Positions 16,431 to 24,643 of a stretch of DNA of 64,000 bases are shown here, one piece after another. The stretch lies in the NCBI GenBank assembly GCA_041391725.1, contig JAWKNL010000015.1, positions 62,001 through 126,000 on the forward strand, given 5' to 3'. The notes under the pieces are model-generated. The model was not told the origin of the DNA, did no database searches, and was given only the letters and a program-made list of their open reading frames with translations. This DNA is from JAGQVA01 sp041391725 (GTDB lineage: Bacteria > Bacteroidota > Bacteroidia > J057). A program made the position numbers and the translations under genes. How positions within the stretch are numbered: position 1 is the first letter of the stretch; each line of letters starts with the position of its first letter.

Positions 16431-17888
16431 ATGGGTATCTCTGAATCAAAACTCTGGATTACGCTGCGAAGCCTTGATTTCCATTCCCGTAGCCGTTTTT
16501 TGCGATATGTTGCCTCTCCCTATCACAATTCGGATACGCGGCAGACTACTTTGCTGGCGGCGCTGATTAATTCATTGCCCGAGGCACCCGAAAGAGAAAC
16601 GATGGATGCCCTGCTGTTTCCCGGCTTACCGTTTGATTATTTCAGGATCAGCAATCTGTTGTCTGATCTGATGAAACTTCTGGAAGGTTTTCTGGTAGCG
16701 GATTATATCCGGGATCAGCCGTTTTTGCAGGATTATGCGCTGCTGGTTTCGGCGAGGGAAAATGGTTTGGACAAACTATATACTTCAGTAGAAAAAAGAA
16801 TGGAGAAAAAACTGGAAAAGACATCTCCATTTACGCCGCAGGCATTTTACCAAAACTATACTCTGGAAGAAGAGCGGAATATATTTTCAGTTTCACGCAC
16901 GCAGCGTCAGGAAAATTCCCGCCTGGACGAGAAAATAGGCGCGCTACATCTGTTTTATATTTCTTCGATGTTGAAGAATGTCTGTGAAAGGCTGAATCAG
17001 GAAAACATCATTCAGTCTCAGACACGCCCCGAAGCCGTAGAAGCTTTTATTGGATTCATCAACGAACATTATCACAAGTACGAAAATGAGCCTTTTATCA
17101 GAATCTACTACCGTATTTTGCTGACACTCACCCACCCTGAGGAAATCAGTCATTTTTATGAACTGATGGAGTTGCTGGGGCAATATGGAGAAACCATGGA
17201 TCGGGAAGAACTGAAACCCATGTACCAGTTTGCCCAAAACTACTGCATCAGGCAAAGCAATCGCGGGCGCACAGAATTTCTGGACGCATTGATGAATGTT
17301 TTTATCCGGATGATTGACCTCGGATTGATTTACCACAACGGTTGGATTTCTCCCTGGGATTTTAAGAATATCGTGGCGCTGGGAGTGCGGCTGAAAAAAT
17401 TTGAATGGACAGACGATTTTATCGAGCGGTTTTCCCTTAGGCTTGAGCCGTTTTTCCGGGAGAATGCGCTGATATTCAACCGGGCACAGTTGCACTATGG
17501 AAGAGAAGAATACCGCCCGGCCATGCGGCTACTGGTACAGGTTGAGGCAGAGGATGTGTATTATTCCTTGGGAGCAAAAACGATTCTGATGAAAATTTAC
17601 TACGAACTCGAAGAAAGCGAAGCCCTGTATTCACTTTTACATACCTTTTCGGAGTCGCTTCGGAGAAACAAGACCATTTCCGGTTACCAGCGAACAGTCC
17701 ACCTCAACCTGATCAGATTTGTGAGAATGATGCAGTTGGTGCGGGAGAGAATGTTGTACGAGTCGGGAAAAGCCATAAATGCCCGACTGGAGCGGCTGAG
17801 ACAGAAAATTGAAAGCGAAGAAGCTTTAACCCAGAGCGACTGGCTCAAAAGCAGGCTGGAGGAGTTGAAAAATGCTGTTTTGAAATAG
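16431..17888 (+). CDS. Hypothetical helical-repeat protein
   Basis: 485 residues, no signal peptide or membrane helix, rich in Leu, Glu and Arg. The whole chain reads as amphipathic helices, and the C-terminal half (for example NRAQLHYGREEYRPAMRLLV, YYSLGAKTILMKIYYELEE, SEALYSLLHTFSESLRR) has the pairing of TPR-like repeats. No catalytic motif is visible. I recall similar long helical proteins of unknown function in Saprospiraceae. It is transcribed alone, divergent from the propeller gene, and ends at a strong hairpin (17901-17928). Confidence 0.75.
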   Translation: MGISESKLWITLRSLDFHSRSRFLRYVASPYHNSDTRQTTLLAALINSLPEAPERETMDALLFPGLPFDYFRISNLLSDLMKLLEGFLVADYIRDQPFLQDYALLVSARENGLDKLYTSVEKRMEKKLEKTSPFTPQAFYQNYTLEEERNIFSVSRTQRQENSRLDEKIGALHLFYISSMLKNVCERLNQENIIQSQTRPEAVEAFIGFINEHYHKYENEPFIRIYYRILLTLTHPEEISHFYELMELLGQYGETMDREELKPMYQFAQNYCIRQSNRGRTEFLDALMNVFIRMIDLGLIYHNGWISPWDFKNIVALGVRLKKFEWTDDFIERFSLRLEPFFRENALIFNRAQLHYGREEYRPAMRLLVQVEAEDVYYSLGAKTILMKIYYELEESEALYSLLHTFSESLRRNKTISGYQRTVHLNLIRFVRMMQLVRERMLYESGKAINARLERLRQKIESEEALTQSDWLKSRLEELKNAVLK

Positions 17889-17900
17889 CATTTCTGCCCT

Positions 17901-17928
17901 AATTTTGCTGTTTACAAACAGCAAAATT
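17901..17928. terminator. Bidirectional terminator between convergent genes
   Basis: A perfect inverted repeat with 13-base arms (AATTTTGCTGTTT and its complement) separated by only two bases. It lies 12 bases after the stop at 17888 and 17 bases after the stop of the convergent aminotransferase. The A/T-rich ends can act as the U tract in either direction. Confidence 0.75.
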
Positions 17929-17945
17929 GCCCAGATTACCCGGTC

Positions 17946-19007
17946 TTACACCAATTCCCCCAGTTTTTCCAGCACCATTTTCATCATTTCAACATCCATT
18001 CCCGCCATATGTGATACCCGCAGAATATTCCCTTTCATGGGGCCCTGACCCCCGGCCAGGTGGATATCATAGGTTTCTGCCAGTTGTTTTTTGATAGCGG
18101 TGTGGTCTTTTCCGGGCAAATGAAAAGCCGTCAGTGAGTCAGACGGTGTCGCAGCTACGATTTCTCCGCCCAGCACTTTTACGCCTTCCCGGAATGTTTT
18201 TGCAGCCTGGTGGGTGCGGTTCCAGATGGCGGGAAGCCCTTCTGAGCGAATATATTTGAGTGCGGCGCCGACTCCGTAAAGGAGTTGGGTGGGTGCAGTA
18301 TAGGGGTATTCGTGCCGGGTGCCTGACTGGTAATAATTGTAGAGATTGCGAAAATCTGATGAGTGGGTAGGCTGAAGACGGTTTACAGCGCGCTCACTGA
18401 GGGCAAAAGCACAGGTGCCCGCCGGGTTCATCAGCGCTTTCTGGCTGGCGACCACTGCGCAGTCGGTTTCCCATTCATCCATATAAAAAGGTATCGCACC
18501 AACTGTGGTAATGGCATCAACAAGAATACATATATCGGGAAAATGTTGCCGGAGAGGGAGGGTAATCTCTTCCAGATCGACGCATACGCTGGTAGAAGTT
18601 TCGCAATGGGTGATCACAATCCCGGCGATATCGGGGTGAGATTGCAAATGGTTCATTACTTCTCCGGGACTAATGCCTTCCCCCCAGTTTTTTTCCAGGG
18701 GAATAATTTTCAGTCCGGTAAGGGTACTGTAATCGGCCCAGCGCTGGCTGAATTTGCCATTCTGGATAATGGCTACTGTTTCACCCGGGCGAAACAGGCT
18801 GTAAATGGCAGATTCGACCCCGTATGTACCGCTTCCAATCAGTGTGCCTGTAAATGCGCCGGTTTGAAACAAATACTGCAAATCGGACTGGATTTCGGCG
18901 TATAAATGATAAAAAGCCTCTGTTCGGTGGTGAATTACCGGTTTGGTTATGGCTTCCATTACGAAGTTGGGGACAGGAACCGGGCCGGGGGTGAACAAAT
19001 ATGCCAT
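17946..19007 (-). CDS. PLP-dependent aminotransferase class V (alanine-glyoxylate aminotransferase family)
   Basis: 353 residues, cytoplasmic. The opening LFTPGPVPVP is the family signature of alanine-glyoxylate/serine-pyruvate type transaminases. The PLP-binding Asp is in LVDAITTVGAIP (Asp164), and the Schiff-base lysine is Lys190 in VVASQKALMNPAG. GSGTYGVESAIYSLFRPGE is the phosphate-binding turn. A C-terminal substrate domain ends with GNILRVSHMAGMDVEMM. The exact substrate (serine, alanine, aspartate or aminoethylphosphonate) cannot be told from these motifs; the neighbours give no pathway. Divergent from the TIGR01777 gene. Confidence 0.9.
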   Translation of the reverse strand: MAYLFTPGPVPVPNFVMEAITKPVIHHRTEAFYHLYAEIQSDLQYLFQTGAFTGTLIGSGTYGVESAIYSLFRPGETVAIIQNGKFSQRWADYSTLTGLKIIPLEKNWGEGISPGEVMNHLQSHPDIAGIVITHCETSTSVCVDLEEITLPLRQHFPDICILVDAITTVGAIPFYMDEWETDCAVVASQKALMNPAGTCAFALSERAVNRLQPTHSSDFRNLYNYYQSGTRHEYPYTAPTQLLYGVGAALKYIRSEGLPAIWNRTHQAAKTFREGVKVLGGEIVAATPSDSLTAFHLPGKDHTAIKKQLAETYDIHLAGGQGPMKGNILRVSHMAGMDVEMMKMVLEKLGELV

Positions 19008-19061
19008 ATTATAGTTTAGAGAATCGTACTAAATGTAGGATAAATTCCTTATCTTTAAGAA

Positions 19062-19943
19062 ATGAATATTTTAATTACAGGAGGAACCGGATTTATCGGA
19101 GAGCGGCTGGTTTCTGCGCTTACAGCAAAAGGAAATCAGGTCACTATACTTACCCGAAACAAAAAAAGTTCGGCCAACAGGAATGTTTCCTTTAAACAAT
19201 GGGACGGAAAAAAACTTCCGTTGGGAATGGGCATTTTTGATGCGGTGATCAATCTCGCCGGAGCGAGTATTGGCACTTTACCATGGACTGAAGCCAACAA
19301 AAAACTAATTCTTGAAAGCCGTATTGATGCTACAAGGGCTTGCGTGGAGTATATCAATTCCAGTCCAAACCCGCCGTCAGTTTTTCTTTCAGCTTCTGCC
19401 GTAGGTTATTACGGGTCTGAAAAAATGGATGAAATCGACGAAAGAGGGAAACCTGGTACAGATTTTCCTGCGGAAGTATGCCGGAAATGGGAAGAGGAGG
19501 CCAATAAAGCCCGTGTGCGGACGGTAATCCTTCGCATCGGTGTCGTACTGGGAAAAGGGGGTGGCGCAATGAAAGAAATGCTGCCCTACTATAAAATGGG
19601 TGTAGGCGGGCGGTTTGCATCCGGAAAGCAGGGATTTCCCTGGGTCCATGTGGACGATGTCGTGGGTTCAATTATATTTTTGACAGAAAAGGAAGATTTT
19701 GCTGGGCCGGTGAATGTTGTTGCGCCGCATGTGGTGGATCAGAAAGGCTTTTCAGATCATGTGTCAATGGCTTTGAAAAAGAAAAATATATTTGTGATTC
19801 CGAAGTTTGCCCTGCAAGTGATTTTTGGCGAGCGAAGCCGGTTGTTTTGGGGCGGACAGAAAGTGATTCCGCGAAAATTGCAGGAAATGCAGTTTGTTTT
19901 TCATTTTCCCGACCTTAGAAATGCGCTGAAAGATGTCGTTTAA
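19062..19943 (+). CDS. TIGR01777-family NAD(P)-dependent epimerase/oxidoreductase
   Basis: 293 residues, an SDR Rossmann protein of the YfcH/SulA-like group. The dinucleotide motif is GGTGFIG at 7-13, DAVINLAGASI is the second Rossmann strand, and SASAVGYYG with the Tyr and a following basic residue matches the family active-site region. RKWEEEA, TVILRIGVVLGKGGG and FPWVHVDDVVGSIIFL are all hallmark segments, and the DUF1731-like C-terminus VIPRKLQEMQF completes it. The substrate of this family is not known. A TATCTTTA box at 19050-19057, four bases before the ATG, hints at a very short leader or that the true promoter lies further upstream. Confidence 0.9.
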   Translation: MNILITGGTGFIGERLVSALTAKGNQVTILTRNKKSSANRNVSFKQWDGKKLPLGMGIFDAVINLAGASIGTLPWTEANKKLILESRIDATRACVEYINSSPNPPSVFLSASAVGYYGSEKMDEIDERGKPGTDFPAEVCRKWEEEANKARVRTVILRIGVVLGKGGGAMKEMLPYYKMGVGGRFASGKQGFPWVHVDDVVGSIIFLTEKEDFAGPVNVVAPHVVDQKGFSDHVSMALKKKNIFVIPKFALQVIFGERSRLFWGGQKVIPRKLQEMQFVFHFPDLRNALKDVV

Positions 19944-19992
19944 TGAAAATTCATATCTTTCGTTAAATTTGGACGAATCTTAATCAATCGCG

Positions 19993-20565
19993 ATGCAAAG
20001 AATTTTTCTGACTATAGTTGTTCTTCTCTCCTTTACAGGATTTCTTTCGGCTCAGGTCGATTCCATGAAAACAGAAAGTGGTATGTCGGCTAACCCGGAA
20101 CTTGCCGGCCCTACTTCCCCTTTGCTTAATCCACATCAATTGGAAAGGGAGAAATGGTTTTACAGTATGGATGAAGCCATGCGCCAGCCGGAAAAAGTAT
20201 TTAAACTCTCTTTGAAGAACAAAAAACTCAAGTATATTCCTGCCGAAATTTCCCGTTTCCCCAACCTCCAGGTGCTCAATCTCAGTGAAAACAAACTCAA
20301 AACCCTTCCTGACGAACTGGCTGACCTTCAGCACCTTCAGGTATTAATTCTTACCAACAACAAAATAAAAAATCTGCCCGACAGTATGCGGGAACTGGAA
20401 AACCTCACCCAATTGTATCTCGGAAGAAACCAACTGGTCGAAATGCCCGCCTGGGTCGGCGGATTTAGCAAACTCCGTACGCTCGACCTGTCCTTCAATC
20501 TGCTCACTACCTATGAGATTGAACTAGTGGCCGCGCGTTTGCCCAAGTGCAATGTTACGCACTAA
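19993..20565 (+). CDS. Secreted leucine-rich repeat protein
   Basis: 190 residues with an N-terminal signal peptide (MQRIFLTIVVLLSFTGFLSAQ). From about residue 70 there are four to five leucine-rich repeats of the plant/bacterial type, such as FPNLQVLNLSENKLKTLPDE, LQHLQVLILTNNKIKNLPDS and LENLTQLYLGRNQLVEMPAW. Such repeats usually bind proteins. There is no T9SS tail, so it may stay in the periplasm. A TAAATTTG box at 19964-19971 fits a -7 element, though no -33 is visible. It ends 14 bases from the convergent GH3 gene. Confidence 0.85.
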   Translation: MQRIFLTIVVLLSFTGFLSAQVDSMKTESGMSANPELAGPTSPLLNPHQLEREKWFYSMDEAMRQPEKVFKLSLKNKKLKYIPAEISRFPNLQVLNLSENKLKTLPDELADLQHLQVLILTNNKIKNLPDSMRELENLTQLYLGRNQLVEMPAWVGGFSKLRTLDLSFNLLTTYEIELVAARLPKCNVTH

Positions 20566-20578
20566 AGTATTTTACGGC

Positions 20579-22789
20579 TTATCTTAAACGGAATCCCACT
20601 TCCGCCATTTTGGCTCCGCCCAGTTTTTCTGCCTGTGGGCCGGGGGATGCGCCTCCTGCCCTTACTACAAATTCGCCTTTTTCCAAAACCCTGATTCCTT
20701 CTTCATTCACAATTTCCATATCCGCCGGCGTAAGGGTAAAGTTTACTACCCGGGAGGTTCCGGGTTCGAGATGTACCCGCTTGAATCCCTTGAGTGCTGA
20801 CAACGGGACATCTACACTCGCCTTTACATCGGTCAGATAAAGCTGTACGACTTCTTCCCCTGCCTTTGAACCCGTATTGGAAACTGTTACGGAAACATAT
20901 AAATTTTCGCCCGGCTTGATGGTTTCGCTGCTAAGTTTTAAGTTGCTGTAGGAGAATGTGGTATAACTCAACCCAAAACCAAAGGGATAAAGCGGGGTTT
21001 CGGTCATATAACGATAGGTGCGGCCTTTCATCGAGTAGTCGTCATAAGCGGGCAACTGGCTGGTGGAGGCGTAAAAAGTAACGGGAAGCCTGCCGGATGG
21101 ATTCGCCTGTCCAAATATCAGACTGGCAACGGCAGTTCCTCCTTCTTCTCCCGGATACCATGCGTACAAAACTGCATCTGCAATTTCATGTACTTCGGGA
21201 ATCGCCACAGCGCTGCCGCCTGTAAGGACGACGATGATAGGTTTATTGCCAGCCTTCCGGAGTTTCCTGAGATAGTTGACCTGATTCTCTGGAAGTGATA
21301 TATCGGTGCGGTCGCTTTTGGTTGGAGACACCAGTGATTCGCCTTCTTCTCCTTCCAGCAAACCCGAAAGACCCATAACGACAATAATGGCATCTGCTTC
21401 CTGTGCATCACCGGTTGACCAGTCGATGGGGTTGATGTTTTCTCTGTCCTGAAGGAATGCATAATTATACCGAAGCTGGGTACCAGGATTTACTTTATCC
21501 ACAATCCCTTCCAGAATCGTATGCATATTGCCTGAAACGCCGTGATAGTTGCCCATCAGCACGTCGGTATTGGTCGCATTGGGGCCGAGTACGTGCAGGC
21601 GTTTGATATTGGGTGAAAGCGGTAGGATACCGTTGTTTTTGAGAAGAACTGCCGCTTTTTCGGCTGCTTCGCGTGCCAGTTGCCGGTGCTGGTCGCTGTT
21701 GATCACTTCGACGCCGATGGCGTTGTAGGGGTTGAGTTCCTCCGGATCAAATAGCCCGAGCTTAAAGCGGGTCATCAACAGGGGGTGCAGCGCCTGGTTG
21801 ATTTCCGTTTCTGAAATGAGTCCCAGTTTTACGGCGTCAATCAGTGCGGGAGAGGTACTTCCACAGTTGACGTTTACACCCTTCTTGAATGCAAGCGCGG
21901 CTGATTCGGCAACATTGGCAGTCACTTTGTGTGACGCATGAAAGTCCACCAGCGCCCAGCAGTCGGAGACGATATGTCCTTTAAATCCCCATTCTTCCCT
22001 GAGGATATCCTGTAGCAGATAACCGCTGCCGCAACAGGGTTCGTCGTAGGTGCGATTGTAGGCACACATGACAGCTTCGACATTGGCCTCCGTGACCAGT
22101 GCCTGAAATGCCGGAAGATAAGTTTCCCGGAAATCCTTCTGCGGAGGCAGCGCATTAAACTCGTGGCGGTCTCCCTCCGGACCACTGTGCACAACATAGT
22201 GTTTGGCGCATGCAGCGGCTTTAAGATATTTGGGGTGAAATCCCTGAAGCCCTTCAACAAAAGCAACGCCCATACGGCTGGTAAGGAAGGGGTCTTCACC
22301 ATAGGTCTCCTGCCCTCTGCCCCACCGCGGATCGCGGAATATATTGACATTGGGCGACCAGTAGGTAAGTCCCGAATAGCGGATTCTATTTCCCAAAGCT
22401 ACGGAAGCGTTGTACTTTGCTCTCCCTTCATCCGAAATCGCATCTGCTACCCGATAAACGAGGTCAGTATCAAATGTGGCGGCAAGTGCAATTGCCTGAG
22501 GAAAAACAGTAGCTCTTCCGTTTCGCCCTACGCCGTGAAGGGCTTCATTCCACCAGTTGTATTGTGGTACTTCGAGGCGGTCGATGGCGGCGGAGGTATA
22601 ATTTAGCTGACTGATTTTCTCTTCAAGAGTCATACGACCGATCAGATCTTCGGCTCTTTCCTCAAAACTGTAATCAGGGTTCAGATACCGGGGAGTAGCG
22701 GGATTGGTAGTCTGTCCCAACGCGGTTACAGAAACCAAAAACATTGCCTGCAAAAATATGAAGGCCCGGGAAAAATACGTAGCAGTCAT
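20579..22789 (-). CDS. Glycoside hydrolase family 3 (beta-xylosidase/beta-glucosidase)
   Basis: 736 residues with a signal peptide (FIFLQAMFLVSVTALGQ). The GH3 N-terminal barrel spans about 35-350: QYNWWNEALHGVGR, TVFPQAIALAATFD, WSPNVNIFRDPRWGRGQETYG, AACAKHYVVHSGPEGDRH and the nucleophile Asp276 in GHIVSDCWAL. The (alpha/beta)6 C-terminal domain starts near AVLLKNNGILPLS, and a fibronectin III-like domain closes the chain (VTVSNTGSKAGEEVVQLYL). The WWNEALHG and RDPRWGRGQETYGEDP motifs are closest to the xylosidase branch, as in BxlB/Xyl3A, so xylo- or gluco-oligosaccharides are likely substrates. It acts in the periplasm or on the surface. Confidence 0.92.
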   Translation of the reverse strand: MTATYFSRAFIFLQAMFLVSVTALGQTTNPATPRYLNPDYSFEERAEDLIGRMTLEEKISQLNYTSAAIDRLEVPQYNWWNEALHGVGRNGRATVFPQAIALAATFDTDLVYRVADAISDEGRAKYNASVALGNRIRYSGLTYWSPNVNIFRDPRWGRGQETYGEDPFLTSRMGVAFVEGLQGFHPKYLKAAACAKHYVVHSGPEGDRHEFNALPPQKDFRETYLPAFQALVTEANVEAVMCAYNRTYDEPCCGSGYLLQDILREEWGFKGHIVSDCWALVDFHASHKVTANVAESAALAFKKGVNVNCGSTSPALIDAVKLGLISETEINQALHPLLMTRFKLGLFDPEELNPYNAIGVEVINSDQHRQLAREAAEKAAVLLKNNGILPLSPNIKRLHVLGPNATNTDVLMGNYHGVSGNMHTILEGIVDKVNPGTQLRYNYAFLQDRENINPIDWSTGDAQEADAIIVVMGLSGLLEGEEGESLVSPTKSDRTDISLPENQVNYLRKLRKAGNKPIIVVLTGGSAVAIPEVHEIADAVLYAWYPGEEGGTAVASLIFGQANPSGRLPVTFYASTSQLPAYDDYSMKGRTYRYMTETPLYPFGFGLSYTTFSYSNLKLSSETIKPGENLYVSVTVSNTGSKAGEEVVQLYLTDVKASVDVPLSALKGFKRVHLEPGTSRVVNFTLTPADMEIVNEEGIRVLEKGEFVVRAGGASPGPQAEKLGGAKMAEVGFRLR

Positions 22790-22899
22790 AGTGTAGTGAT
22801 GTTTCGTAAAAGATCAGGGCATTAAGATAGGGTTTCCTATTAATTTGATCAACAAACTTTCTGTTGTATCTTTAAGAAAGATTCGAGAAAAACCAGTAT

Positions 22900-22968
22900 A
22901 TGGGACAGACTGCGCTTTCAGGATATAGTTATGAGGACTATCTGGCATTGGAAAGAGGGTCAAAATAA
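22900..22968 (+). pseudogene. Possible Uma2-family endonuclease remnant
   Basis: A 22-codon frame, MGQTALSGYSYEDYLALER plus GSK, looks like the first residues of a Uma2/DUF820 protein (pattern YxxEDYLxLER) and then stops. Twenty-odd bases further, in another frame, LGCEVKMADIYYLVP (about 22977-23021) could be the matching C-terminus, leaving an internal out-of-frame deletion. This is a weak reading from short sequence. The remaining bases between the GH3 and Spy-like genes (22790-23119) show no other gene. Confidence 0.4.
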
Positions 22969-23119
22969 AATTATTGGGTTGTGAAGTAAAAATGGCGGAT
23001 ATCTATTATCTCGTTCCCGGAATTGCTGGCTAAAGTTACATTTGGCAACAGGAGATGAACCAATCTCTTGCAAAGGCAAATGTCTGCCCGCATCCCTGGA
23101 TCAGTTAATCTCTATTGTC

Positions 23120-23719
23120 ATGAAAAAATTTTCCCTGGTACTTGTAGCTTTTTCGCTGCTTTTTATTCTCTTGTCTCCTTACGTTTCCGCTCAGTCTGAC
23201 CCCCGGGTCGATAAAAAAATGGCGGGAATGCACGAAATTTTCGAACTTACTGACGAGCAGTCAGCGCAAATACGCGCCGTATTTACAACCACTGCAACAC
23301 AACTGGACAAAATCAGGCCGCTACGCCAGAGCGACAGAAATGCCTTTCGCCGCCAGCGGCAGCAGATTATGCAGAATATGGAAACGGGCGTTGCCGCAGC
23401 GCTGGACGAAGCACAGGCAGCGCAGTTTAGCCAGATGCTGGCCGAATACCGCGCCCGCCGCCGGGCGGCCGTGAGCGGTGCTGCCGGTACCGAAGTCTCA
23501 GATCAGGAGGAAGTAGAAGCACCCCTGCCGCAGGTAGGTGAAATATCTACAGAGAATGCCACTGAAGTTTCGAATATGACGATGGAAAATGAGGTAGTTG
23601 TGGAAGAAAATTCCGAAAATGCACCGGAAACTTCTTCCAAAAACGAATGGCTGGAAAAAACACTTGATTTCCTCTATGAGGATATTCTGATGCCGGCTGT
23701 CCGAAAGAAAAATAACTGA
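23120..23719 (+). CDS. Periplasmic Spy/CpxP-like helical protein with acidic tail
   Basis: Start chosen at 23120 (MKKFSLVLVAFSLLFILL, signal peptide to VSAQ), giving 199 residues; the in-frame extension upstream is not conserved-looking. After cleavage the segment FELTDEQSAQIRAVFTTTATQLDKIRP and later LDEAQAAQFSQMLAEYRARRR have the pattern of Spy/CpxP-type periplasmic proteins (LTxEQ...). From about 125 the chain becomes acidic and low in complexity (EEVEAPLPQ, ENEVVVEENSENAPE) and ends in an amphipathic helix with basic last residues. A chaperone-like role in the envelope is an inference. The DUF1080 gene follows after seven bases. Confidence 0.7.
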   Translation: MKKFSLVLVAFSLLFILLSPYVSAQSDPRVDKKMAGMHEIFELTDEQSAQIRAVFTTTATQLDKIRPLRQSDRNAFRRQRQQIMQNMETGVAAALDEAQAAQFSQMLAEYRARRRAAVSGAAGTEVSDQEEVEAPLPQVGEISTENATEVSNMTMENEVVVEENSENAPETSSKNEWLEKTLDFLYEDILMPAVRKKNN

Positions 23720-23726
23720 TACTGAT

Positions 23727-24629
23727 ATGAAATTTTCCCTTTCCTCCGTTTTCATCATTTTGTGTCTTATCGCAATTTCTTCCTGTTCAACGCCTTCTCC
23801 CAAATCTGATCCCGATATGGAAGAATGGATTTCTCTTTTCAACGGAAAAGACCTGACAGGATGGGACATTAAAATCACCGGAAGACCGCTAAACGACAAT
23901 TTCCTCAATACATTCAGAGTAGAGGATAGTATGCTCCGGATCAGCTATGATCAATACGAGAATTTTGGTACCTATTATGGCCATCTGTACTACCAGAAAC
24001 CTTATAGCTACTACAAGCTGAAATTTGACTACCGGTTTCTTGGCGAACAGACTCCCGGTGGTGCGGTCTGGAATGTACGCAACAGCGGGGTCATGCTTCA
24101 CTCGCAATCAGCAGAAAGTGTAGGAATAGATCAGGAGTTTCCTGTGTCGATCGAACTGCAAACCCTTGGCGGACTGGGAGATGGCCCGCGCACTACAGCC
24201 AACCTGTGTACGCCGGGCACCATGGTAGAAATGGAGGGCGAACTGACGCGCGATCATTGTATTGATTCACGTTCGCAGACTTACGACGGCGACCAGTGGG
24301 TATCTGTGGAGGCGGTCGTACTGGGGGATTCAGTGGTGTATCATATCATTGGCCCTGATACTGTGCTTACATATAACAAACCACAGATAGACGGAATTTT
24401 TGTCAGTGAAAGCTATAACTGGGCGGAAGCCGGTGTGCCGAATCCGGAAGAATGGGCGAAAAAAGAGGGGACACCGCTGGCTTCGGGCTATATAGCGCTT
24501 CAGGCAGAAAGCCATCCGATTGACTTTCGCAATATAGAACTTCTGGATCTGGAAGGATGTATGGATCCCAAAGCAGTTAACTACAAGTCCTATTATATCA
24601 AATCTGCGCCGGAAAAGTGTGAGTATTGA
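23727..24629 (+). CDS. DUF1080 (3-keto-disaccharide hydrolase-type) lipoprotein
   Basis: 300 residues. A lipoprotein signal ends in ISSC (Cys20). The DUF1080 jelly-roll follows: WISLFNGKDLTGWDIK, then FRVEDSMLRISYD, YYKLKFDYRFLGEQ, GGAVWNVRNSGVMLHSQ and GYIALQAESHPIDFRNIELLDL. The family is annotated as 3-keto-disaccharide hydrolases and often bound to sugar. The last 25 residues, GCMDPKAVNYKSYYIKSAP with a closing CEY, resemble the GCxDPxAxNY...CxY repeat that is common in secreted Bacteroidota proteins and here ends the chain. Probably cotranscribed with the Spy-like protein. Confidence 0.88.
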   Translation: MKFSLSSVFIILCLIAISSCSTPSPKSDPDMEEWISLFNGKDLTGWDIKITGRPLNDNFLNTFRVEDSMLRISYDQYENFGTYYGHLYYQKPYSYYKLKFDYRFLGEQTPGGAVWNVRNSGVMLHSQSAESVGIDQEFPVSIELQTLGGLGDGPRTTANLCTPGTMVEMEGELTRDHCIDSRSQTYDGDQWVSVEAVVLGDSVVYHIIGPDTVLTYNKPQIDGIFVSESYNWAEAGVPNPEEWAKKEGTPLASGYIALQAESHPIDFRNIELLDLEGCMDPKAVNYKSYYIKSAPEKCEY

Positions 24630-24643
24630 GGTTAGGGGATCCT

